Of a stretch of 64,000 bases of DNA, positions 38,168 to 46,301 are shown piece after piece. This stretch comes from Prosthecobacter sp. SYSU 5D2 (lineage in GTDB: Bacteria; Verrucomicrobiota; Verrucomicrobiia; Verrucomicrobiales; Verrucomicrobiaceae). Each line of letters starts with the position of its first letter. Position 1 is the first letter of the stretch. The notes below the pieces were generated by a model. That model saw nothing but the letters and a program-made list of their open reading frames with translations, searched no databases and was not told where the DNA came from. The stretch lies in the NCBI RefSeq assembly GCF_039655865.1, contig NZ_JBBYXL010000006.1:310001-374000 (forward strand). Reading direction: 5' to 3'. Both the position numbers and the translations under genes were made by a program.

Positions 38168-39079
38168 ATGGAATCACTCACTGTTACCAAGTTAGCCACC
38201 TCTCACGCCACAACGTCTGAGGGGCGCGAGCTGGTGAAGTTTTGCTCCCTCGGGGTTGAGATTCATGCCTTTTTTGTGCCTGCTGCCGCAGAGCTGCCAG
38301 GACCCGTGTTAATCGTGTCCCATGGGGCTGGAGAATTTAAAGAGAACTATCTGGAAATGGCCGACCACCTCTCCAGACGCGGAATATCAAGCCTGCTGCT
38401 GGACATGCACGGTCATGGTGCCAGCGGCGGCAGGCGATACCACGTATGCATCAAGGAATGGGTGGCAGATCTGAGGGCGGCCATTGATTATCTGGAGACA
38501 CGCGATGATGTGGATCCGCAGCAAATTAGCGGATTCGGCCTGTCATCGGGCGGGACGACCATCCTGGAGGCCGCGGTGGTGGAGCCGCGTCTGCATGCGC
38601 TGGTGGCTCTGGATGCCACGGTGATGAACACCCTGCCGTTGTCCATCACACTGTCCATGAGCGCCATGTCCGGCCTGGGGTACATCAAGCGTCTGCTCAC
38701 GGGTGAGGATCTGCGGATCTCCATCGTCAAATTGCTGGATGAAGTGGAACTGGCATCGGACCCGGAGATCAACGCCCGTTTGAGAGTCGATCCTGGAAAA
38801 GTGATGGCCTTTAAAAACTTTCCGCTTCCAGGGGCAGCCCAGGCTTTTTTTGTCAGCACCATCAAGCGTGTATCAAAGATCAAGGCAGCGACTCTGGTCA
38901 TCTGGGGGGAGGACGACCATCTGGATCCGGTAAGCACGGCGCATCTGCTGCATGAAAAGCTGACTTGCCAGAAAGCGATTGAAATTGTGGCAGGAAATGG
39001 TCACGCAGGCCACCTGGACAGAAACCGGAAACAAGTCTTTGATCTAACAGCCAACTGGCTTTTGAAACATCGGCCCTAG
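38168..39079 (+). CDS. Alpha/beta hydrolase
   Basis: About 303 residues with a complete alpha/beta-hydrolase triad: nucleophile Ser in GFGLSSGGTT, acid in VIWGEDDHLDP and His in GNGHAGHLDRN. The oxyanion strand is LIVSHGAGEFKENYLEMADH, and LLLDMHGHGASGG is the usual second conserved loop. Substrates could be esters, thioesters or acylglycerols. No signal peptide is seen. It precedes the DUF2156 gene by 42 nt, suggesting an acyl-transfer/hydrolysis pair. The upstream 125-nt spacer is AT-rich and probably holds the promoter. Confidence 0.85.
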   Translation: MESLTVTKLATSHATTSEGRELVKFCSLGVEIHAFFVPAAAELPGPVLIVSHGAGEFKENYLEMADHLSRRGISSLLLDMHGHGASGGRRYHVCIKEWVADLRAAIDYLETRDDVDPQQISGFGLSSGGTTILEAAVVEPRLHALVALDATVMNTLPLSITLSMSAMSGLGYIKRLLTGEDLRISIVKLLDEVELASDPEINARLRVDPGKVMAFKNFPLPGAAQAFFVSTIKRVSKIKAATLVIWGEDDHLDPVSTAHLLHEKLTCQKAIEIVAGNGHAGHLDRNRKQVFDLTANWLLKHRP

Positions 39080-39121
39080 CAAGTTGCCAAAGCCGGGCTA
39101 TTATGCTGTTCTATCAATATC

Positions 39122-40261
39122 ATGCCTTCAATCTTAGGAAAAGAAGCTAGAGAAATCAACTGGGAGACTAAATGGTCTTTGTTGGCTCCCTTTATTCAAC
39201 GTTATGGAAGCGGTTCCCTGGCCTATGCGACACTTCAGCAGGGCATGGAATATTTCGTGCATGAGCTGGGCTACATCGCCTTCATCACGACCACCCATCC
39301 GGTCTTTGCCCGCAAGCCCAAGCGCATTGTACTGACGGATCCTATCTGCGATCCCAACAACCGGCAGGCTTTGATCTCGGCCTTTCTCCAGGAGTTTCCA
39401 TCCGCAGTCTTTGGGGTCGTCTCGGAGGAGTGCGCGACGCTGCTGCGTCAGATGGGTTTCAAGGTGAACTGCGTGGGTTATGAACCGGAACTGCCCATCC
39501 AAACATACAATACGTCAGGCAACTGGAAGGAGCTGGATATGATCAAGCGGGCCCGGAATGAAGCCCGGCGTGAGGGAATCAGCATCCGTGAAGTGGACAT
39601 CACCCAAGTACCCCTTGAGCAGTTGAACGCGCTTTCGGCCAAATGGCTCCAGGGCAAAAAGGTGAATGACCGTGAAATCTGGATCTACGCCAGGCGGCCC
39701 GTTTACCAGCACGAGCAGGATGTGCGCAAATTTGTGGCCTTTGACAAAGAAGGCACGGCCGTCGGTTACGTCTTCTATGATCCCATGTATCGGGACGGGA
39801 AAATCTATGGTTACTCCGCCAACATCGTGCGTTGTGATGAGGCACTCTATGGCCGTCTGGCCACATCCATCCACATGGTGGCCATGGAGGTCTTCAAGCC
39901 AGAAGGCGCGGAAATTTTAAACCTCATGCTATGCCCCTTCACCCATCTGGAGAATGGCCTCTATGCGGATGATTTGATGACCAAATGGTTCTTCCAGATC
40001 AGCCAGCGATTCGGCGGTGAGATTTACAATTTCAAAGGGCTGGCCTTTCACAAATCCAAATATCGCGGCCAAGAAAAGCCGGTTTATTACGCCTCCAACA
40101 GCCTCCTGCCGTCCAATGACGTTTACCTGGCCTTCCTGACGGCGGACATTGCCAAGAGCTACTTCGCCACGATGAATCTGCTGGGCATCGGCATGATGAA
40201 GGAGCTCTTCAAAAGCAAGCCCGCGCCTGTGAAAGAGACTGCCGGGGCCGCAAAAAAATGA
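39122..40261 (+). CDS. DUF2156 (GNAT-like, MprF C-terminal type) protein
   Basis: The 379-residue protein has two GNAT-like lobes. The N-terminal lobe has RYGSGSLAYATLQQGMEYFV and GYIAFITTTHPVFARKPKRI; the C-terminal lobe has KRARNEARREGISIREVDI, LNALSAKWLQGKKVNDREIW and KWFFQISQRFGGEIYNFKGL, then FHKSKYRGQEKPVYYASN. This follows DUF2156, the catalytic domain of lysyl-phosphatidylglycerol synthases, without their membrane flippase part. Transfer of an acyl or aminoacyl group to a lipid or small molecule is likely, but the donor is unknown. It probably shares a transcript with the hydrolase upstream. Confidence 0.8.
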   Translation: MPSILGKEAREINWETKWSLLAPFIQRYGSGSLAYATLQQGMEYFVHELGYIAFITTTHPVFARKPKRIVLTDPICDPNNRQALISAFLQEFPSAVFGVVSEECATLLRQMGFKVNCVGYEPELPIQTYNTSGNWKELDMIKRARNEARREGISIREVDITQVPLEQLNALSAKWLQGKKVNDREIWIYARRPVYQHEQDVRKFVAFDKEGTAVGYVFYDPMYRDGKIYGYSANIVRCDEALYGRLATSIHMVAMEVFKPEGAEILNLMLCPFTHLENGLYADDLMTKWFFQISQRFGGEIYNFKGLAFHKSKYRGQEKPVYYASNSLLPSNDVYLAFLTADIAKSYFATMNLLGIGMMKELFKSKPAPVKETAGAAKK

Positions 40262-40276
40262 CGCGTACATGGGCCC

Positions 40277-40291
40277 CGGTGCTGAGCACCG
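40277..40291 (+). terminator. Possible shared hairpin between convergent genes
   Basis: CGGTGC (40277-40282) and GCACCG (40286-40291) pair around a TGA loop in the 69-nt gap between the DUF2156 gene and uxaC. There is no T-run on either strand, so it would be a weak or rho-assisted stop. Confidence 0.3.
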
Positions 40292-40330
40292 AAGCCAGGG
40301 CATTGATCCTGCACAAATCCCGAAGACGGA

Positions 40331-41743
40331 TCAGCTCACCTCCAGCCCCAGGTAGGCTTTGGCATTGGCGTAGCAGATGTTTTTGACCATGCTGCCAGTC
40401 AGTTCATCATCGTCAGGGATGAGACCGCCTTCGATGTCATTGCCAAGAAGATTGCAAAGGGTGCGGCGGAAGTATTCATGCCGGGGGAAGGACATGAAGC
40501 TGCGGCTGTCTGTGAGCATGCCGATGAAACGGCTGAGCAGGCCCAGGTTGCTGAGGGCATTGATCTGCCATTCCATGCCTTCCTTCTGGTCCACAAACCA
40601 CCAGCCGGAGCCGAACTGGACTTTGCCCGGTGTGGTGCCGTCGGCAAAGTTGCCGGCCATGGTGCCGAAGACGTAGTTGTCTGCCGGATTGACGTTGTAG
40701 AGCACGGTCTTGGGCAGGGCGTTTTCCGTGTCCAGCGCATCCAGGAAACGGCTCAGGCTTTCGGCCTGCGGAAAGTCTCCGATGCTGTCGCAACCGACAT
40801 CAGCACCCACCTTTTTGGCCAGACGGGTGTTGTTGTTGCGCACCGGCCCCAGGTGAAGCTGCATGGTCCATTTGCGCCGCGCATTCAGGCGGCCCACATG
40901 CATCATGATGTGAGTGGCCAGAAGTTCCTGGTCCTCCGGATAAAGCCGCTTGGTACGGTGGCTGCGGTAACGGTCAAAGACCCGTGCGGCAGCAGCATCG
41001 GTGGAGAAATTGGCGTAACAACGGCTCAGGCCATGGTCGCTCAGGCGGCAGCCTATGCTGTGGAAGTAGTCGTGCCGCTTTTCCAGGGCCTGAAGAAGGG
41101 CGCTAAAGTTGTTGATGGTAATGTTGGTGACTTCGGAAAGTTTGTCGCACCAGTCATTCCAGGCATCAGGCTGCAGCAGGCCCAGGGCCTTGTCCGGACG
41201 GAAAGTGGGATAAACACCGATTTCAAATCCGTCGGCTGCACATTTTTTATGCCAGGAGAGATCATCAGTCGGGTCATCCGTGGTGCAGAGGGCGCGGACT
41301 TTTTGGGTGCGCAGAATGCCACGGGCACTCATTTCCGGGCGGGCCAGGGCGGCCTCTGTCTGCTCCCAGATGGCGGGTGCGGTCTTTTCATTCAGCAGCT
41401 CATCAATGCCGAAATAGCGTTTCAACTCGATGTGGGTCCAGTGATAGAGCGGATTGCGCAGAGTATGCGGAACGGTTTTGGCCCAGGCCAGAAACTTGTC
41501 ACGCGGGCTGGCATTGCCGGTGATGAGCTCCTCGTCAATGCCATTGCAGCGCATGGCGCGCCATTTGTAATGATCGCCCTCCAGCCAGATCTCGTGAATG
41601 TTACGAAACTGGCGGTCTTCGGCAATGTCCTTGGGCGGGAGGTGGTTGTGGTAATCCAGGATGGGCTCGTCTTTGGCGAAGGAATGATAAAGGCGGCGCG
41701 CTGTCTTCGTGGACAGCAGAAAGTCATCGTGGATAAAGGACAT
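40331..41743 (-). CDS. uxaC: Glucuronate isomerase
   Basis: The 470-residue enzyme isomerises D-glucuronate to fructuronate (and galacturonate to tagaturonate) in hexuronate catabolism. HNHLPPKDIAEDRQFRNIHE holds the N-terminal metal/His motif of the amidohydrolase-like TIM barrel. RALCTTDDPTDDL, then AWNDWCDKLSEV and FSRFIGMLTDSRSFMSFPRH-type sequence (LLSRFIGMLTDSRSFMSFPR) are typical of UxaC. Length is the family standard. The rest of the hexuronate pathway (uxuA, kdgK) is not in the window; the gene stands alone between convergent and divergent neighbours. Confidence 0.96.
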   Translation of the reverse strand: MSFIHDDFLLSTKTARRLYHSFAKDEPILDYHNHLPPKDIAEDRQFRNIHEIWLEGDHYKWRAMRCNGIDEELITGNASPRDKFLAWAKTVPHTLRNPLYHWTHIELKRYFGIDELLNEKTAPAIWEQTEAALARPEMSARGILRTQKVRALCTTDDPTDDLSWHKKCAADGFEIGVYPTFRPDKALGLLQPDAWNDWCDKLSEVTNITINNFSALLQALEKRHDYFHSIGCRLSDHGLSRCYANFSTDAAAARVFDRYRSHRTKRLYPEDQELLATHIMMHVGRLNARRKWTMQLHLGPVRNNNTRLAKKVGADVGCDSIGDFPQAESLSRFLDALDTENALPKTVLYNVNPADNYVFGTMAGNFADGTTPGKVQFGSGWWFVDQKEGMEWQINALSNLGLLSRFIGMLTDSRSFMSFPRHEYFRRTLCNLLGNDIEGGLIPDDDELTGSMVKNICYANAKAYLGLEVS

Positions 41744-41822
41744 GAGGTTGGATCGTTAAAATGCAGGTTTTTTGAAAAAGTTCCAGCTTGGTGGAGCGAA
41801 AATTCCTCTCCATCGTGAACCG

Positions 41823-42899
41823 ATGAAGCACAAAGGCAACAAGATAGACACAGGGAGGTGGTTCTTTAGCCTGGCCCTGGCTCTCATGCTCACGGGCTGC
41901 TCTACCGTTGGTTTTTATGCCCAGGCCCTGCGGGGGCAGAGGGAGATCATGAACCAGGCGCGGCCGGTGGCCGAGGTGCTTGCAGATCCCTCAACCAAGC
42001 CTCTGCTGAGGGAAAAACTGACCACCGTGGAAGACATCCGGGCCTTTGCTGACAGCGACCTGGGCCTGCCGGCGGACGGGCAATATGAGCGCTACACCAA
42101 TCTGGGGCGGAAGTATGTCGTCTGGGTGATCTACGCGGCGCCCGAATTCAGCACGGAGGCCAAAAGCTGGTGGTATCCCCTGGTGGGATCTCTGAAATAC
42201 CGGGGGTTTTTCACCGAGGCCAGGGCGGAGAAAGAAGCTGCCAAGCTGCGTGCCGAAGGCCTGGATGTGTACATGGGCGGGGTGGCGGCGTATTCCACAT
42301 TGGGCTACCTGAAAGATCCCCTGCTGAACACCTTCATGGGAAGGCCGGATGCGGATCTTGCGGAGCTGGTCTTCCATGAGCTGACCCATCAACGCATCTA
42401 CCTGTCAGGGGATACCGATTTTAACGAAGCCCTGGCGACGGTGGTGGGGCGTGAGGGAGCGCTGCGCTGGATGAAGGCGCGCGGGATGCAGAAGGAACTG
42501 AAACAGTATCAAAGGGAGATGGTCCTGGAGACCGAATTCGTGGCAGAGGCTCTGCAAACCCGCAATGAACTGAAAGCCCTCTATGCCCGGTCTGACCTGG
42601 ATGAAGCCGCCATGCGCGAGGCCAAGCAGGCGGCCCTCGGTGAGCTGAAAATCCGCCTGAATGCGATGAACAAACGCCATGGTGGCTCATTGAAGCTGGA
42701 CCGGTGGTTTGAAAAACCGGTCAACAACGCCCGGCTCAACACCCTGGCCACCTATCACGATCTGGTGCCTGGCTTTGAGGCGATGCTGCGAGATTGTGCA
42801 GGGGATATAGATGTCTTTTTGAAACGCATGGAAGACATGAAAGACCTTTCCCCCAAGGAGAGGCGCGCCCTGCTCAGAGAAGCCACGCCCGCCTCATGA
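41823..42899 (+). CDS. Predicted aminopeptidase lipoprotein (COG4324 type)
   Basis: About 358 residues. The signal sequence ends with a lipobox (LMLTGCSTVG), so it is probably a lipoprotein. YAQALRGQREIMNQARPV and VAAYSTLGYLKDPLLNTF are conserved in the putative aminopeptidase family (Pfam Aminopep). The zinc motif is LVFHELTHQRIY (HExxH), followed by DTDFNEALATVVGREG, where the Glu is a likely third ligand. It would trim peptides in the periplasm or at the outer membrane. The start at 41823 places the signal peptide; it overlaps the following PPIase gene by ATGA. Confidence 0.87.
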   Translation: MKHKGNKIDTGRWFFSLALALMLTGCSTVGFYAQALRGQREIMNQARPVAEVLADPSTKPLLREKLTTVEDIRAFADSDLGLPADGQYERYTNLGRKYVVWVIYAAPEFSTEAKSWWYPLVGSLKYRGFFTEARAEKEAAKLRAEGLDVYMGGVAAYSTLGYLKDPLLNTFMGRPDADLAELVFHELTHQRIYLSGDTDFNEALATVVGREGALRWMKARGMQKELKQYQREMVLETEFVAEALQTRNELKALYARSDLDEAAMREAKQAALGELKIRLNAMNKRHGGSLKLDRWFEKPVNNARLNTLATYHDLVPGFEAMLRDCAGDIDVFLKRMEDMKDLSPKERRALLREATPAS

Positions 42900-43816
42900 A
42901 ACCGTGGATCCTGCCGTTTTTGCTGGCCTTCCTGGTGGCAGCAGGCCACTTCTGGAGGGACTCTTTGCGAGATCACTTGTTAGGCCGCAAAGCCCTCATC
43001 CATGACTTGGCAGTCCGGCAAGAAGAAGCGGCGCTGGTTTTCCGCCAAGGCCATTCGTCAGCCACACCAGAGGCGGCCCGGCAAAGCGTGATGCTGGAAG
43101 CACTCGTCCGCCAGCAACGGCTGATGGATACGGACTTCCATCCGGATATCAGGCTGGCCTACGCGGCAGAATGGCAGGCCTGGGCACGCCAGTGGGAGAT
43201 TGACGGAGAACGGCTCCAACGCCTTGCCGGACAAGGGCTGACCGAAACGCAAATGCAGCAGTCCATTCAAGATGCCCTGCTGGACCAGGCATGGATTGAA
43301 GAACAGGTGAGCGAGGCAAGCCAGGTCTCGGATGAGGAGCTGGAGACCGCCTTGAAGCAGTACGAAAGCCAGATGCTGCTGCCCCAGGTCCATCGCGTGG
43401 CCCATTTGTTTTTATCACGTCATGGATCAGTCAAAAAGGACCGGACCCCGGAACTCGCGCTCATCCGGCAAAAGCTGGCGGAGGGGGAGGACTGGGCCGC
43501 ACTGGCGCAAAGACATTCGGAGGATGCCCGCAGCAAGCTCCGTGCGGGAGACCTGGGATGGATGAGCATGGAAAGAATGCCGGCCGAATTCATGGCGGCT
43601 GTGAAAGGCCTGAAGCCAGGACAGACCAGCGGCCCTGTCAGCTCGCCTTTGGGCTGGCATCTCATCCGTGTGCTGGAAAGGAAACCCGCCCGCAAGGCGA
43701 TCCTGGAAGAGGGGCGGTCCGAACTGGAGTCCCTGCTGTCCTGGCGGAAAAGAACGGCTGCATTGGAGGACCTCCCCCGCCGGTTTCTACAAACCCATCC
43801 AAGGTCCGGTCTCTAG
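42896..43816 (+). CDS. Membrane-anchored parvulin-type peptidyl-prolyl isomerase
   Basis: About 306 residues: an N-terminal membrane helix (WILPFLLAFLVAAGHFW), a helical SurA/PpiD-like chaperone region (residues about 30-150), and a PpiC parvulin domain (about 160-275). The last has VHRVAHLFLSRHG, LAQRHSEDARSKLRAGDLGW, EFMAAVKGLKPGQTSGPVSS and GWHLIRVLERK. It should assist folding of envelope proteins. It is translationally coupled (ATGA) to the aminopeptidase upstream. Its last 30 nt overlap the convergent gene at 43787. Confidence 0.87.
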   Translation: MKPWILPFLLAFLVAAGHFWRDSLRDHLLGRKALIHDLAVRQEEAALVFRQGHSSATPEAARQSVMLEALVRQQRLMDTDFHPDIRLAYAAEWQAWARQWEIDGERLQRLAGQGLTETQMQQSIQDALLDQAWIEEQVSEASQVSDEELETALKQYESQMLLPQVHRVAHLFLSRHGSVKKDRTPELALIRQKLAEGEDWAALAQRHSEDARSKLRAGDLGWMSMERMPAEFMAAVKGLKPGQTSGPVSSPLGWHLIRVLERKPARKAILEEGRSELESLLSWRKRTAALEDLPRRFLQTHPRSGL

Positions 43817-45196
43817 CACGATTTGCGGCACCAGGGTGCGCCAGCGTTCATCCCCTTGATTGATCATCTGGCGGACGTCGGCGCTGGTTTGGAAAATGTG
43901 GTCCTCCAGGCCATTTTCTATGGGATGCACGGAGCCGGTCTCGAGCAGATAGCTGAGCAGATGCTGCTGCTCCTTGGTGACACGGGCATGGCGTACATCG
44001 CGAATTTTCCCCGTCATGGGATCCCCGGCGGGATAAACATAGAGCCGCACCTGGTTGCGGAAAAGCCGTCCAAAGGCCTCCATCAGCCCGCCCTCCAGGT
44101 CGGTGTACCAGCGTTCATTAAACAGCTCTTCAAACAGCGGCAGTCCCAGAATGATGCCGACAGGCTCATGGGTATGCCGGGCCAGATAACCGCTGAGCCG
44201 GTGAAACTCCGCATACTTGGAAATGAGGACATTTTTCCCCAGCGACTGAAGGACATCCGCGCGGGCCAGAAAGTTATCGTACTCCACCGTGCAGTCATCC
44301 ATGCACAGCAGATTGTGCATGGTAATTTCCAGGATTTCGATATGGTTTTCCGCAGCGCTGCCAAAGTTTTCCAGGAAGGCTTTGCCGCCCTGCTCCAGCA
44401 TGTCCAGATTCACCCGGGTGATGGGATCAAAACTGCCGCGGTTCAGCAGTACGGGACGTTTATAAAGCACGTCTGAGGCTTGGAGAATCTGCCCGTCCGT
44501 CCCAAACAGCGCCGCATCTGCGAGGTCGCTGCGGACCAGTTCCAACGCCACCAGCCGGTCCTGATACATGGGGGCGTCAAAGGCCGGACCGCTGAAGTCC
44601 ACCATGTCAATTTCCACCCGCCACCGTGACAGCTCATCCATGAGACTGTGCAGAAAAGTGGGCAGATGGTCCCGAAGATGATAGGCCGCATACAGAAGAT
44701 TTACCCCCAGGATGCCTAAAGCCTTGGACTGACGCGCATTGGTGGCATCCAGCAGGCGCACATGGAGCTGGATGTCACTGCATGGACCCAAGGGATCGGT
44801 CTGAAAGCGCAGCCCCATCCAGCCATGACACTCCTCTTTGGTATCGCGAAAACCGCGCGCCCGGACGGTATTGGCGAGCGCAAAAAAGGTGGTCGCCTCT
44901 CCCCGGCTGCTGCCTAAACGCTCCTGCACAATCTGGAATTCATGCCCCAACATGGCCTGCATGCGCTGGCGGGAGACGTAGCGGGCGCTTTTGCCATAAA
45001 TCTCATCGCTAAAGGTCATGTCATAGGCGGACATGGTTTTGGCCACCGTGCCGGAAGCCCCGCCGGCGCGGAAGAACCAGTTGGCGATCTCCTGGCCTGC
45101 ACCGATCTCGGCAAAGGTGCCATACACCCGATGGGCCAGGTTCAGTTTCAACGCTTTTTCAAGCGTTCCAGGGCGGTCAGTTGGATTCCCGGTCAT
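43787..45196 (-). CDS. Conserved protein of unknown function (about 470 residues)
   Basis: The 469-residue protein has no signal peptide. AHRVYGTFAEIGAGQEIANW, GGASGTVAKTMSAYDMTFSD and YVSRQRMQAMLGHEFQIVQE belong to a widely distributed bacterial family that databases variously label TonB-dependent receptor or nicotinate-nucleotide adenylyltransferase. I see no TonB barrel and no nucleotidyltransferase HxGH motif, so neither label is supported. Other conserved segments are CHGWMGLRFQTDP, LGILGVNLLYAAYHLRD and VLLNRGSFDPITRVNLDMLE. Its role is unknown. The final 30 nt overlap the PPIase gene tail to tail. Confidence 0.8.
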   Translation of the reverse strand: MTGNPTDRPGTLEKALKLNLAHRVYGTFAEIGAGQEIANWFFRAGGASGTVAKTMSAYDMTFSDEIYGKSARYVSRQRMQAMLGHEFQIVQERLGSSRGEATTFFALANTVRARGFRDTKEECHGWMGLRFQTDPLGPCSDIQLHVRLLDATNARQSKALGILGVNLLYAAYHLRDHLPTFLHSLMDELSRWRVEIDMVDFSGPAFDAPMYQDRLVALELVRSDLADAALFGTDGQILQASDVLYKRPVLLNRGSFDPITRVNLDMLEQGGKAFLENFGSAAENHIEILEITMHNLLCMDDCTVEYDNFLARADVLQSLGKNVLISKYAEFHRLSGYLARHTHEPVGIILGLPLFEELFNERWYTDLEGGLMEAFGRLFRNQVRLYVYPAGDPMTGKIRDVRHARVTKEQQHLLSYLLETGSVHPIENGLEDHIFQTSADVRQMINQGDERWRTLVPQIVLETGPWMGL

Positions 45197-45330
45197 ACTC
45201 GGATAACCCTTACGCGGGAGATGTCCCGGGGGAAGTGGAGATTCTGTTTCATCGGTGCATCTTTTGCGTTGACGTCCATGCCAGTGTCGCGCTAATAGTC
45301 ACCCCTGCCCGCACTGCGGCAGAAAATTTG

Positions 45331-45420
45331 GGTGAGATGGCTGAGTGGTCGAAAGCACATCTTTGCTAAAGATGCGTAGCCTTACCGCTACCGAGGGTTC
45401 GAATCCCTCTCTCACCGCCA
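45331..45420 (+). tRNA. tRNA-Ser (anticodon GCU)
   Basis: The acceptor arm GGTGAGA (45331-45337) pairs with TCTCACC (45410-45416), followed by discriminator G and an encoded CCA (45418-45420). The anticodon stem-loop is CATCT-TTGCTAA-AGATG, giving anticodon GCU, which reads AGC/AGU serine codons. A long variable arm (GCGTAGCCTTACCGCTACC) and the T-loop GGTTCGAATCC are as expected for class II tRNA-Ser. It lies between the conserved 469-residue gene and pgsA. Confidence 0.97.
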
Positions 45421-45631
45421 CTTTCTGAGAGACAAACCAGAAAGTACACTTTTAGCCCCGCTCTTCCCCGCAAACACGCGGCTTCGTGGCTGTCTGAAAA
45501 ATGGTGAATGGGTGATTTTAAGCCAGACGTCTTCAAGTGCGTATTCACCGTACGGTCAGCGTGACCTGCCAAGCCCCTGCTGAACGCATCATTGCAATCC
45601 CTCCCGTCCGGGCTTAAAGGAAAGGTTCGCT

Positions 45632-46204
45632 TTGACCTTCGCCACTCAGATCACCCTGTTTCGCATCCTGCTCATCCCGGTTTTCATCGGGCTGGCGGTG
45701 TATTATGGGCAGAGCGTGGACCTTGGGGCTGCGAATGAATCCCTGCGCTGGTGGGCCATCGCCACCTTTGCTGTGGCGGCGCTAAGCGATGCGCTTGACG
45801 GCTATGTTGCGCGAAATTTCAACCAGAAAAGCCGGCTGGGCGGCATCCTGGATCCGCTCGCGGACAAGCTGCTGCTGCTTTCCGCCATCATCACGCTGGC
45901 GCTGGCCAATTGGGATCCGTCCTTTCCGCTGTGGTTTCCCATCCTGGTCATCTTCCGCGACCTGGCCAGCATCGGCGGGGCTTTTTTGATTGATTACCTG
46001 ACGGGCAAGTGCGTTATCAAACCGCACTGGACGGGCAAGGTGGCCACCTTTGCGCAGTTCTCCGCCGTGCTCTGGCTGATGCTGGACATCCCTTACCTCA
46101 TCTGGCCCACTGCCGTAGCGGGTGCCTTCACCGCCGTGTCCGGCTTTTTGAACCTCGCCGCCGGCGTCCGCCAGGTGCAGCATCACTCCGGCGACCGCGT
46201 TTAA
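45632..46204 (+). CDS. pgsA: CDP-diacylglycerol-glycerol-3-phosphate 3-phosphatidyltransferase
   Basis: The 190-residue integral membrane enzyme makes phosphatidylglycerophosphate. It has the CDP-alcohol phosphotransferase signature spread over DALDGYVARNF and LGGILDPLADK (D-G-x2-A-R-x8-G-x3-D-x3-D). TFATQITLFRILLIPVFIGL is the usual PgsA start. Translation appears to begin at TTG (45632), preceded by a purine-rich TAAAGGAAAGG; no in-frame ATG lies nearby. It precedes der by 97 nt on the same strand. Confidence 0.92.
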   Translation: MTFATQITLFRILLIPVFIGLAVYYGQSVDLGAANESLRWWAIATFAVAALSDALDGYVARNFNQKSRLGGILDPLADKLLLLSAIITLALANWDPSFPLWFPILVIFRDLASIGGAFLIDYLTGKCVIKPHWTGKVATFAQFSAVLWLMLDIPYLIWPTAVAGAFTAVSGFLNLAAGVRQVQHHSGDRV

Positions 46205-46217
46205 GCCTGTCCCCTTC

Positions 46218-46271
46218 TTGACCCCTTTGACCTTTGACTTCCTAGACCCGTCACCCTTGACACGTCTTGAC
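46218..46271 (+). repeat. TTGAC pentamer cluster before der
   Basis: TTGAC occurs at 46218, 46227, 46234, 46257 and 46267, with a degenerate TAGAC at 46243, in the 97-nt pyrimidine-rich spacer between pgsA and der. The spacing is 7 to 14 nt. A related but more regular array precedes thuA at 47722. Whether these are protein-binding sites, multiple minus-35 elements or slippage products is unknown. Confidence 0.6.
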
Positions 46272-46301
46272 ACTTCCCCTCCCCTTTAGAAACCACCATC
46301 C

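Noticed and set aside
40478-41818. 446-codon plus-strand frame antisense to uxaC
   Set aside because: uxaC matches its family over the full length; the antisense frame is a composition effect.
45366-45572. Minus-strand frame encoding GERGIRTLGSG-type peptide
   Set aside because: This peptide is a known artefact of translating the antisense strand of tRNA-Ser, which occupies 45331-45420.
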